The notes under the pieces were generated by a model. The model worked only from the letters and a program-made list of their open reading frames with translations, was not told the origin of the DNA and did not search any database. From Pycnococcus provasolii (Eukaryota > Chlorophyta > Pseudoscourfieldiophyceae > Pseudoscourfieldiales > Pycnococcaceae): a DNA stretch of 64,000 bases. The translations under genes and the position numbers were made by a program. Where the stretch lies: contig OW568862.1 of assembly GCA_938743325.2 (NCBI GenBank), positions 845,501-909,500 on the forward strand, in the 5' to 3' direction. Below, piece by piece: positions 58,101 through 64,000 of this stretch (the stretch's first letter is position 1; every line of letters begins with the position of its first letter).

Positions 58101-58672
58101 GCCTCGTCCGCCTTCGCCTTGAGGTCCTTGCGTAGGCTGGCCACCTCGCGCTCGAGTGCGCTGTTTGCGTTCTCCTTGTCCGCCTGCCCCTTCGCCGACT
58201 TGTACCTTTCCGTCATTTCCTGCAGCCTCTTCTGTAGCGTCGTCTTCACGTCCTCGACTTCTCTGGTGAGCGTTCGAATGACGGTCATCTGCTCGTCCTC
58301 CTTTGCCTTCGCCTTGGCGCGAAACTGCTCAAACTGCTCGAGCGTTCGTGCCTTGTCCTCCTCGTGCTGCTTCTGCAGCCTTGCGTTGAGTTCCGTCGTC
58401 TTCGCGTCAAGCACCCTTGCGTCAAGCTGCGTTTTGAAGAAGTTCACCTTGTCCGCGGCGTCTCTCAATATTTGTTCGATCTCCGTTTCGTACTGGTCCG
58501 CCATGTCCTGCACGTCAAACTCGTGCTCCTCGTTTTTGTTGTTGAGGTGGTAGATGACGCGCGTCAGCTGCGCAATCTTCTTGGACATGCGGTGCTGGAG
58601 TTCAGGCATCATGTTCGTGTTTACTTGTGTGCCGGAGGAGGCGTCGCCACCTGACGAAACGATGGCAGCCAT
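55151..58672 (-). CDS. FAM184-like coiled-coil protein
   Basis: 1173 aa from the ATG at 58672; the 50 codons before it are a non-ATG leader. The first 60 residues carry the FAM184 signature: HRMSKKIAQLTRVIYHLNNK followed by NEEHEFDVQDMADQYETEIE. The rest is almost unbroken coiled coil with Ala/Lys/Glu/Gln heptads. The C-terminal 60 residues (IAGLEDACMQRDQYIGDMQT, then QLNKFKGEMMNREQSLNKTF) are distinct. FAM184 proteins occur in ciliated organisms and associate with centrosomes or cilia in animals; function is unclear. Together with the TSNAXIP1-like gene at the window start it supports a flagellate life stage. Two convergent and divergent neighbours give no further clue. Confidence 0.82.
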   Translation of the reverse strand: MAAIVSSGGDASSGTQVNTNMMPELQHRMSKKIAQLTRVIYHLNNKNEEHEFDVQDMADQYETEIEQILRDAADKVNFFKTQLDARVLDAKTTELNARLQKQHEEDKARTLEQFEQFRAKAKAKEDEQMTVIRTLTREVEDVKTTLQKRLQEMTERYKSAKGQADKENANSALEREVASLRKDLKAKADEASEAIKTGNRRYNDMLAERLASEEALKDELAAARQRISELGERAADAGTAQAGLEELRKALADKEALLDAERRKREEDREAAHMDRVSAETSWQGKVETLLSEVGRLKQSCGDADAEASALRKRVGELELEAGIAHESLTSAEAKSKQLEEENAQLKQQLAENEARLHAARESQESHSVSQEALAEELAAIKARLEARESQASATESKLREEVASAQKETQAAKSALADASAAHKQALAAAEGDAKKRVAELEAQLKHASAEREKLLQQLKELQSSMADTQSEAKKNWQKANDAVQEQLRKAQEEAKRNADLLKGKEGELGATNKKLKGVEAELLKWKNDADKMAEDAATKARKHFEQKLAEIREKSKKDLADCEKDFKSQLEQQKKDASKKLANREEVLRTQMAEQQRDADETLTSKVQEYEKKLAGNSEDWMSQRNELKLKIADLMKKIAEMEKKNSTLNDAKSRMASQLEDNIKATESMKLSLEQKLAAAAKQEAALKEQAKELRKAEQQAKLEMSAAQRITDQLKEKIENLETTIEKNKEAAEKRLMNEIEKVNAEWAKRAEEKAKAAVEAKAAEHRQAMEDLRQSMRAEALKEIDRVSKELTAKHEAAEQKLKAAIAQEKENLVALAKAHEEALAAQKATLEASKAAALEALAKDHAGEMLRKQEAHDAATESLRAEHASAMEAAAADAAATKARLENELASEQAAHEDAMATAQASHEATLRGTIDEWTQKHSDTVERMAAERAASEDDIRNTLTAQHNKAMAESESKHNAQVAELDEKIAKLTDHRDALQTERDQLSGDLATTTSNLTEMTSNFEAKCVELAQTIARMQAERSSAEANASAAHAQEVTELNGAHAEAVAALEETIASNEAAATEMFNNLQEQYDDIERRFDARESRADDLEKIAGLEDACMQRDQYIGDMQTQLNKFKGEMMNREQSLNKTFGNNAASLNPQAANGVMDWMLKSKKKKQESARGGR

Positions 58673-59955
58673 AATAGAGGTTCTTTTCCTTATCTTCCAA
58701 AACGAAAGTGTGTTTTTTTTGTCGTCGCTATGAATAGAACCACTTACTCCAACGAGCAACGAACTGGAACTCCTTCTCAAAAGCCAAAAGCTGTACTCCA
58801 CCTGCCTGCAGTCGCCAGTCAACGCACTATCAACGCTGTCAAGCTAGCAGGAGTAGGGCGACCCAAGAAGCAGAGTCACCACCACGCAGAAGCTTAAGGC
58901 ACACAATAAGCAAGCAAGCAAGCTCCTTATAGCAAGCTTAAGGCCCAGGAGCCAAAGTGGGCTTAAAGTGGGCAAGCTTACCCAACCTTAAGCAACTGCT
59001 TAACCTCGTGCACTCCGCGGAAGTCAAGATGTCCAGTCAATCTATGGTCTTTCTTACTGTATGCGGCCGGCCGTAGTACTGCTGTGTCGTGTGCCGCGGG
59101 AACTCTGTCCAGAGGTTGTTTGATCTCAGGCAGTCAGGACAAGTCAGGACGTTGACGTTTTACATAGAACTACTTGTGGAACGGCTTCCTTGGCCCTTCC
59201 TTGGTCACTTGTATCAAAGTGTGCTGAACCACCTGTCGTTGTGGTCGTTGTGGTCTTTTTTTTAACTCTTTTAGTCTATGTACCCCTTGACTGACAACGA
59301 CAAACATGGCAGCATGGAGCCTCCCTCAACCTCTCAACATGACCAGTGTGCTTGCTTTGCAGCCTTTGCTGGCCTTGCCTTCTTGCAATACCCTAAAAAG
59401 TTTACTGCAATACTTGCAATGCTTGTGTGCCGTCACCTTATTAGTTATTACTACCTCCCACGACTCCACAAGTCCACAACAAGGATTAACAAGAGTGAGT
59501 CAGGCAAGAGGCATGCATGCAAGGTGGTCATCAAACGTCTCAGTTCATCTTCCCAGTTCATCTTCCCAGTTCCCAGATCCTCTGGCAGGGCACGGCCTCC
59601 CCCAGTTTCCCTTCACAAGTTCACAGCATTGTCGCATTCCTCACCACCACCTGGGGCAGGCAGGCAGGCAGGCCCGGCCTTGCCACTTCACATTGCAAGT
59701 CTGGACCAAGGGACTGGACAGGAACGTGGTCAGAGGATCAGAGCAGGACTCGTCCTGGTGTAGTTGGTACGTAGGAACCTAGTACAATGTTTCCGGAACT
59801 CCGGAAGGGAAGGAGTTGTTCAAACCCCCAAACCCCAAACCCCAAACCCCAAACGAACCAATCCTAGGAAACCTCAAGCTTCCCCACGCCACACGTCACC
59901 TTATCCCCAGATATCTCCCTATCACCTGTGAGTGTGTGAGTGTGTTTTGTGTGTG
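58673..59955. other. Large divergent intergenic region
   Basis: 1283 bp. At 58890-59000 there are at least four TTAAG/CCTTAA motifs and an AAGC(n) repeat. Further right are T-rich and A-rich stretches and (CCCCAAA)4. ATG-initiated frames (about 59278-59763) lack coding character. The last 100 bp before 59956 are GT-rich. Confidence 0.6.
59826..59853. repeat. (CCCCAAA)4 tract
   Basis: Four perfect 7-bp units, reading TTTGGGG on minus, in a stretch starting CAAACCCCCAAA. It is 100 bp upstream of the TLP18.3-like ATG. It resembles a telomere variant, but it differs from the TTAGGG tracts elsewhere in the window. Confidence 0.9.
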
Positions 59956-60726
59956 ATGCTCGCGACTTCTTCGAACACAAGAGGAATAACCCCAGTGAGT
60001 ACGCGCACACGCACGTACAAGTCGCCCGTGCAACGACAAGGTGCTCGCTCCGCAAGGCTTCTCGATACTAGGTGCACGTACGCGCAGGCGTCAAAAGGTC
60101 AAAAGGATTCGTGCGTGCGTGATGGCAACTCGCAGCACGCAGGATCGTCAGCCTTGAAACAAGCAGCTTGCTCGCTGATGGCTGCAGCGGCGATGACGAC
60201 GTCCGTCGCAATGCCAGTGCACGCGACGGAGCTCGACATCCTCGGCGCGAGCCCACCCGCCGCCGGGTCGACGTGTATCATCGACGACGGGAAACTGTTC
60301 AGCAAGAGTGGTGTGGGTGCCGTGCAAGGCTTGTGCGGCAAGCTGGAGAAGAAAACTGGCTACCACCTCGACGTGGTCACGATTCGCAAGCTCGCGCTCG
60401 TCAACGACCCGTTCGACTTCGCCGACAAGGTGATCGAGCGCTGGTATCCGACGGCGGAGGAGGGTGACAAGCACGGCGTGCTTTTGGTTGTGGGGAAGAC
60501 GAAGGACGCCGCTCTCGTCGGCGGCCCAGGTTTCATGGGCAAGGTGGGGAACGAGCTTCTGAGTGACATTTTGCAGACTAACGTCGCGGTGTACGCCAAG
60601 GAGGAGAAGTGGAACGCGCTTGTGGAGACGACGTATAGGCGCTTGAGCGACGCTTTGCAGGGCGCACCTGACAAGGGCGGGCCGGCGGTCAAGCAGAAGT
60701 GTCCGCAGAGGCAGGCTTTCTGCTAA
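59956..60726 (+). CDS. TLP18.3/Psb32-like thylakoid lumen protein (TPM domain)
   Basis: 256 aa from the ATG at 59956. A Ser/Thr/Arg-rich transit peptide (about 1-70) and a hydrophobic lumen signal (ACSLMAAAAMTTSVAMPVHA, then TELDI) precede the mature TPM domain: IIDDGKLFSKSGVGAVQGLC, YHLDVVTIRKL, VIERWYPTAEEGDKHGVLLV and ALVGGPGFMGKVGNELLSD. This is close to plant TLP18.3/Psb32, a lumen protein that assists photosystem II repair and assembly. The Arabidopsis protein continues into a C-terminal membrane helix, whereas here translation ends at KCPQRQAFC. A downstream exon is possible but none was found. Confidence 0.87.
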   Translation: MLATSSNTRGITPVSTRTRTYKSPVQRQGARSARLLDTRCTYAQASKGQKDSCVRDGNSQHAGSSALKQAACSLMAAAAMTTSVAMPVHATELDILGASPPAAGSTCIIDDGKLFSKSGVGAVQGLCGKLEKKTGYHLDVVTIRKLALVNDPFDFADKVIERWYPTAEEGDKHGVLLVVGKTKDAALVGGPGFMGKVGNELLSDILQTNVAVYAKEEKWNALVETTYRRLSDALQGAPDKGGPAVKQKCPQRQAFC

Positions 60727-61464
60727 AGCTACCTTAGCGTGCGTCACGACTCGCTTAATTGCAACATACTAGAACAAAATAGAACGACCAACCACGCCAT
60801 ACCCAAACCAACCACCCTATGGCTAAGGAATGATTCTTCTTCCACCCACCAACCTCTCTCCCTCCGCCGTGGCGAGCGAGCTCGCGACGTTATGTGCCAG
60901 GGCTCGCCGCGTGTCCTAGAGCGGAGCACGCGGCAGTTTTAACCCTTGCCCGAAGGCGTGGCATTGGCATGCGGAGGTTGGGAGAAGATCCCGTGAGAGA
61001 GGGGTGGGAGGGTGAAGAATGGCGGAGTGGGCAAGGTGGGAGGCGCCTTGCGGGGCGAGCACGGGCAGTCCTTAACGGCGATTGTTAACTCCAAGGCGAG
61101 CCGAATGCCAAAAGAGTGGTCGCGATCGCTCTTCCTTCTCCAATCAAGGGATTCAAGCTGGATTCGGGGTTATGTTCATGAGCGTTACAGTCCCGACCGG
61201 TCAGTATCCAGGCGCAAAGCAAGCTACTAGAAATCCACGGACAGGGCGTACTGGCAGGCGCTTGCCGCTGGCGATGCACCCACAGACGACGAGACGGCGC
61301 CTTCGAGCTTGTTGGCGCCCGTGTGCATGTATCGCGGCCCTGGTTCCGGATGCCAAGGAGTAAAAGGAGTCTAGACGTGTACAAGAATGGGGGGATGCCG
61401 AAGAGGGACAAGTTTAAGAGAGTTTTGTTACTTTTATAACTAGCCTAGCCTTCGCCCATCGGCT
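60727..61464. other. Intergenic region with no supported gene
   Basis: 738 bp between the TLP18.3-like gene and the broken armadillo fragment. GC-rich central part (60900-61060) and AT-rich right part; open frames have no coding character. No tRNA, repeat or regulatory element was recognised. Confidence 0.6.
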
Positions 61465-61758
61465 CTAGTAGCGCGAGCATCGGCACGGCAGATGCCGGCT
61501 TTCATGCTGGGGACACCACGGCTTGTGTCGGGTGTTCGGATCACCACCCAGGGCCTTGTGCGCACGCACCGCCGACACTATGGCGGCCGCGACGTCCGCA
61601 TCGCCCATCATTCGCGCGTTTGAGCTCATGTTCTGCATTGCAGCGTGCGCCTGCTTTTTCACGCCGGCAAAGGGCTGCGCACGCACCGCCGATAATATGG
61701 CGGCCACACCCCCCGCCTCGACGATGCGTCGTGTGTTCTCACACGACCCTATAGCCAT
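61465..61758 (-). pseudogene. Armadillo-repeat fragment
   Basis: A 97-codon open frame starts MAIGSCENTRRIVEAGGVAA and continues ILSAVRAQPFAGVKKQAHAA, then MQNMSSNARMMGDADVAAAI and VSAVRAHKALGG. This is one to two armadillo-type repeats; the 30-residue tail is low-complexity and basic. An intact armadillo protein would have several more repeats, and the frame starts in the middle of one. It overlaps the GIY-YIG fragment by 20 bp in another frame, so it looks like the remnant of a rearranged gene. Confidence 0.6.
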
Positions 61759-61939
61759 AGAAACGCAAACTGTTGCGTAATTTGGGTTGTTGCCATGCTC
61801 GCATTTTCTTGGCCACCTCCTCCGAAGCAGAGGCTAGTCTCTCGTATGCACCTTGACGTTTTATGAACTCCGTCGTCTGCCCTATGTAAACGCGCCCTGA
61901 CGGTGAGGTGATCATGTAGATCACCCCAGATTCCGCCAT
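61739..61939 (-). pseudogene. GIY-YIG endonuclease fragment
   Basis: From ATG at 61939, the frame reads MAESGVIYMITSPSGRVYIG (a GIY-YIG nuclease start: GVIY, then YIG) followed by QTTEFIKRQGAYERLASASE and LRNSLRFYGYRVV before a stop. The Arg position is present, but the domain stops before the usual catalytic Glu, so it is truncated to about 66 residues. A further ATG lies upstream at 62014. GIY-YIG nucleases occur in cellular repair enzymes and in mobile or viral contexts; this fragment cannot be assigned further. Confidence 0.65.
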
Positions 61940-62127
61940 GATGAAACTGTGGACACAATCGGAGCCCGCCCGCCCGCCCGAAGGAAGGAAGAGGTGGAAG
62001 GAAGGGAGACACATCAAACCCCCACAAACTTAATGTCCCGTCACTCCACGCATTCCCTCCCCGTTTTTCCATTTCGGGGTTCGGTTTTAGTTTTTTAAGC
62101 ATCAACGCCATGATAGCCCTACCCAGT

Positions 62128-62143
62128 AACCCTAACCCTAACC
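62128..62143. repeat. Short telomere-like CCCTAA tract
   Basis: AACCCTAACCCTAACC, two full units, 120 bp upstream of the PTH2 ATG (on the plus strand it reads CCCTAA), and 115 bp upstream of the GIY-YIG fragment on minus. Confidence 0.85.
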
Positions 62144-62264
62144 TCGCCCTGCCCCAGGCACCAGGCAAATCTGATATCTTTCTGTGAATCTCTCTCTCGG
62201 CCTGTGTGCCTGCTGAGTGCGTTGGTTCCTCGGGGTCTCGTCACATCTGGGTGGGGTAATAAGT

Positions 62265-62909
62265 ATGTCGTCCGCGTCCGCGCCTGCGCTCCCGCCGCGT
62301 CCTCGGCGCGCGTCGTCGTCGGCTACAACGAAGAAAAATGCAGCCGTTTTGGATCAGCCTGGAATCGTACCGGGTGCGCTTTTGGGATTCACGTCGTGTC
62401 TCCTCCTGCAAGGACTCCGACGACTTGTGTTTGGAGGAGGGTCCCGTGGTTCTTCTGCGTCGAAGCAGGGCTCAGGATCTTCCGCAACGTCGTCGCCGTC
62501 ATCTTCACCCACAAAGAAAGCTGTGAAAAATACTATAGGATATCCAGCCGTGCCGGGTGTCGAGCTGAAAATGGTTTTGTGTGTGCGCACGGATCTCGGC
62601 ATGTCCACGGGAAAAGTCGCCGCGCAGTGCGCGCACGCGGCGTGGAGCATGAGAACGAAGTTGGCGAAGTCGCACTTGCTGCTTAAGCAGTGGAACGACC
62701 AAGGACAGAAGAAGATTGCAGTCAAGTGTGAAAGCGAAAGCCAGATGGCACAGCTCGCTGCCAAGGCGCGCAAAATGTCGTTGCCGCAGACGGTGATCAG
62801 AGACGCGGGGCGAACGCAGGTGGCTGCAGGGTCAGCCACAGTTCTCGCAATAGGCCCAGCTCCTTCGTCCAAGATCGACGAGGTGACTGGACAACTGAAA
62901 CTTCTTTAA
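62265..62909 (+). CDS. PTH2: Peptidyl-tRNA hydrolase 2 (PTH2)
   Basis: 214 aa from the ATG at 62265. The N-terminus has a hydrophobic segment (about 32-57, GIVPGALLGFTSCLLLQGLR), as in membrane-anchored PTRH2/Bit1, then a Ser-rich linker. The enzyme domain is complete: ELKMVLCVRTDLGMSTGKVA, AQCAHAAWSM, KIAVKCESESQMAQLAAKAR and the C-terminal VIRDAGRTQVAAGSATVLAI, then GPAPSSKIDEVTGQLKLL. PTH2 releases peptidyl-tRNA that has dropped off ribosomes. The anchor suggests an organelle outer-membrane or ER location. Convergent with the receiver gene (about 115 bp). Confidence 0.95.
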   Translation: MSSASAPALPPRPRRASSSATTKKNAAVLDQPGIVPGALLGFTSCLLLQGLRRLVFGGGSRGSSASKQGSGSSATSSPSSSPTKKAVKNTIGYPAVPGVELKMVLCVRTDLGMSTGKVAAQCAHAAWSMRTKLAKSHLLLKQWNDQGQKKIAVKCESESQMAQLAAKARKMSLPQTVIRDAGRTQVAAGSATVLAIGPAPSSKIDEVTGQLKLL

Positions 62910-63023
62910 AAACAACAGACCGTTCATTATTTTGTTTTTCACTTCACATATGAGCAACACAGGAAAATTTTTATTAAAAACACGATTGAAAAGGATTCCC
63001 GCAACAGCCTCGGAGTCAACATC

Positions 63024-63934
63024 CTAACTGTCGTGAACAGTTGGGAAAGCCTCCGGATACTGCTCAATCACCTTGAGCACCTTCTGGTACCGTTCAATTT
63101 GGCGCAGGCAGTGCGCCTTCATCTCATCCACTGTGTAAACCGACCCGTCGTTCGGATCTTCATCGTCTTCCTCATCCTCCGCGCCACTCAATCGCTTCCA
63201 CGCGAACTGGCGCCGGTACACGTGCTGCCAGAGGTACAAAACCTCCTTCGTGCTGATAGGCTTCAGCACGTAGTCCTCCGCGCCACGCCGCACGCACTCG
63301 AACACGAGCGCAGCCTGCTCATGGCTGCTCATCATGACCATGGGAATGGAAGCGAGCGCGCGCTCGCTGCGCACAGCCTTGAGGAGCTCGAGGCCATTCA
63401 CCTCCGGCATCATCACGTCGCTAAGAATGAGGCTGTACCTGTCAGGGTGCTTGCGCAGGAACTCGAGTGCCTGCGCGCCATTCTCCGCAAGCGTCACGGT
63501 GTACCCTGCACGCGTCAGCTGCTTCGCCACAACCAAGCGGCTCACCTTTTCGTCGTCGACGAGGAGAACGTCTGTGCGGCAGGTTTTTTTTTTGGTTTTT
63601 TGGTGGTTGATATGCGGTGTTTTTGGTTTGTTTGTTTGTTATTTTTGGTTGGGTTGGGTAATGTGCACCGTGAGTCAAAATTGTCCATCTGAACGAGAGC
63701 GAAAGGTAGGATAAGAACACAAAACTTACGTATGTCACTCGGCTTGACACCCTGCTCGAGATCCTTGAGCGGTCCAAGCCCTGCGATTCCCAGTCCGCTT
63801 CCTCCCTCTCCCGCGCTTCCCATGGGTTGAGTCTCTGCAGGACCAGTCCCTGGCGCATCTCCTCCTCCACCTGGTAGCTTCGCTGCTGCCGCGTCGGTGT
63901 CCATATTATCCGTAGATTTGCTTGGTGTTGCCAT
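63024..63934 (-). CDS. Response-regulator receiver protein, PRR/TOC1-type, two exons
   Basis: Join complement of 63024-63571 and 63730-63934; 250 aa. Exon 1 gives a disordered Gly/Ala/Pro region and ends KPSDI. Exon 2 restores HVLLVDDEKVSRLVVAKQLT, an acidic pair (Asp74, Asp75), the phospho-acceptor Asp120 in LILSDVMMPEVNG, a Ser at about 150 in VMMSSHEQ, and Lys172 in DYVLKPIS. The ending LWQHVYRRQ matches plant pseudo-response regulators. All receiver residues are present, so phosphorylation is plausible; this differs from many land-plant PRRs. No CCT domain follows: after about 185 come an acidic linker and a short helix. Candidates are a clock-type or a stand-alone phosphorelay regulator; the role is inferred. 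The gene starts close to the right edge of the window. Confidence 0.88.
63572..63729 (-). other. Intron of the receiver gene (158 bp)
   Basis: On the minus strand the donor is GACATAC-GTAAGT and the acceptor CCGCACAG, splitting the His69 codon after its first base. The interior is A/C-rich, with CAAACAAACAAACC; there is no polypyrimidine tract. Placement follows from the conserved VLLVDDE start of the receiver domain. Confidence 0.92.
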
Positions 63935-64000
63935 TGAAAATCAAGAGCAATGGAAACAGAAGAGGATAAAAAAAATAAGAGAAACACAAACGAATCACAA

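Noticed and set aside
59278-59782. Plus frames of about 160 codons in the large spacer
   Set aside because: Overlapping frames with no domain, and cysteine/serine-rich noise composition.
61085-61411. 108-codon minus frame beside the armadillo fragment
   Set aside because: No homology and no coding composition; not joined to the fragment by any visible splice sites.
19399-62143. TTAGGG tracts as a chromosome end
   Set aside because: All tracts are 2-6 units and flanked by unique genes on both sides, so they are interstitial.
1-64000. tRNA, rRNA and CRISPR arrays
   Set aside because: Visual search for T-loop GGTTCRANNCC contexts and cloverleaf arms in the spacers found none; direct repeats seen are minisatellites without spacers. 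A covariance-model scan would settle it.

Overview
This is a 64 kb piece of a nuclear genome from a photosynthetic, probably flagellate, eukaryote. Best guess: a prasinophyte-grade green alga. Four products point to a plastid: bacterial-type ribosomal protein L1 with a transit peptide, a TLP18.3/Psb32-like lumen protein, a Tat-signal lumen protein and a PGM48-like M48 protease. Standard eukaryotic proteins are also present: NAA15, RER1, SCAMP, PTH2, a BRO1-domain protein, a MED11-like protein and a PRR-type receiver. TSNAXIP1-like and FAM184-like coiled-coil proteins argue for cilia or basal bodies. The PGM48- and PRR-type genes favour the green lineage; this is inference, not a database result.

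Layout: 25 intact protein genes fill most of the window, nearly all as single uninterrupted reading frames. Only two introns could be placed with confidence, in the L1 gene (26124-26558) and the receiver gene (63572-63729). Genes mostly alternate in strand, giving convergent pairs 100-230 bp apart and divergent pairs 0.3-1.3 kb apart. Left third (1-25 kb): TSNAXIP1-like coiled-coil protein, small unknown, membrane GFAT-like protein, MYND/F-box/WD40 protein, PC-esterase-like membrane protein, NAA15, GT31 glycosyltransferase. Middle (25-46 kb): plastid L1, TPR protein, L-domain/fasciclin membrane protein, giant LamG/filamin/Kelch surface protein, Tat lumen protein, EGF-sialyltransferase, DUF262 protein, M48 protease, MED11-like protein. 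Right third (46-64 kb): RER1, a small inverted-repeat transposon, Sfp-type phosphopantetheinyl transferase, SCAMP, BRO1-domain protein, a basic unknown, FAM184-like protein, TLP18.3-like protein, broken GIY-YIG and armadillo fragments, PTH2 and the receiver protein.

No operon-like pathway is present, but two themes recur. One is the secretory and cell-surface route: GT31, GT29, PC-esterase-like, LamG giant, L-domain/FAS1, RER1, SCAMP and BRO1. The other is the plastid: L1, TLP18.3-like, Tat lumen protein and M48 protease. Short TTAGGG tracts (2-6 units) recur between genes, mostly just upstream of start codons with TTAGGG on the coding strand.

The most unusual items are: (1) a 1487-aa membrane protein with an apparently intact class-II glutamine amidotransferase site whose nucleophile cysteine is internal, behind a membrane helix containing HELAH; (2) a 639-bp element with long inverted repeats and a perfect 9-bp target duplication beside the phosphopantetheinyl transferase start; (3) the oriented TTAGGG tracts; (4) several uncommon domain fusions. 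No rRNA, tRNA or CRISPR array was recognised. All calls come from reading the sequence, without database searches.
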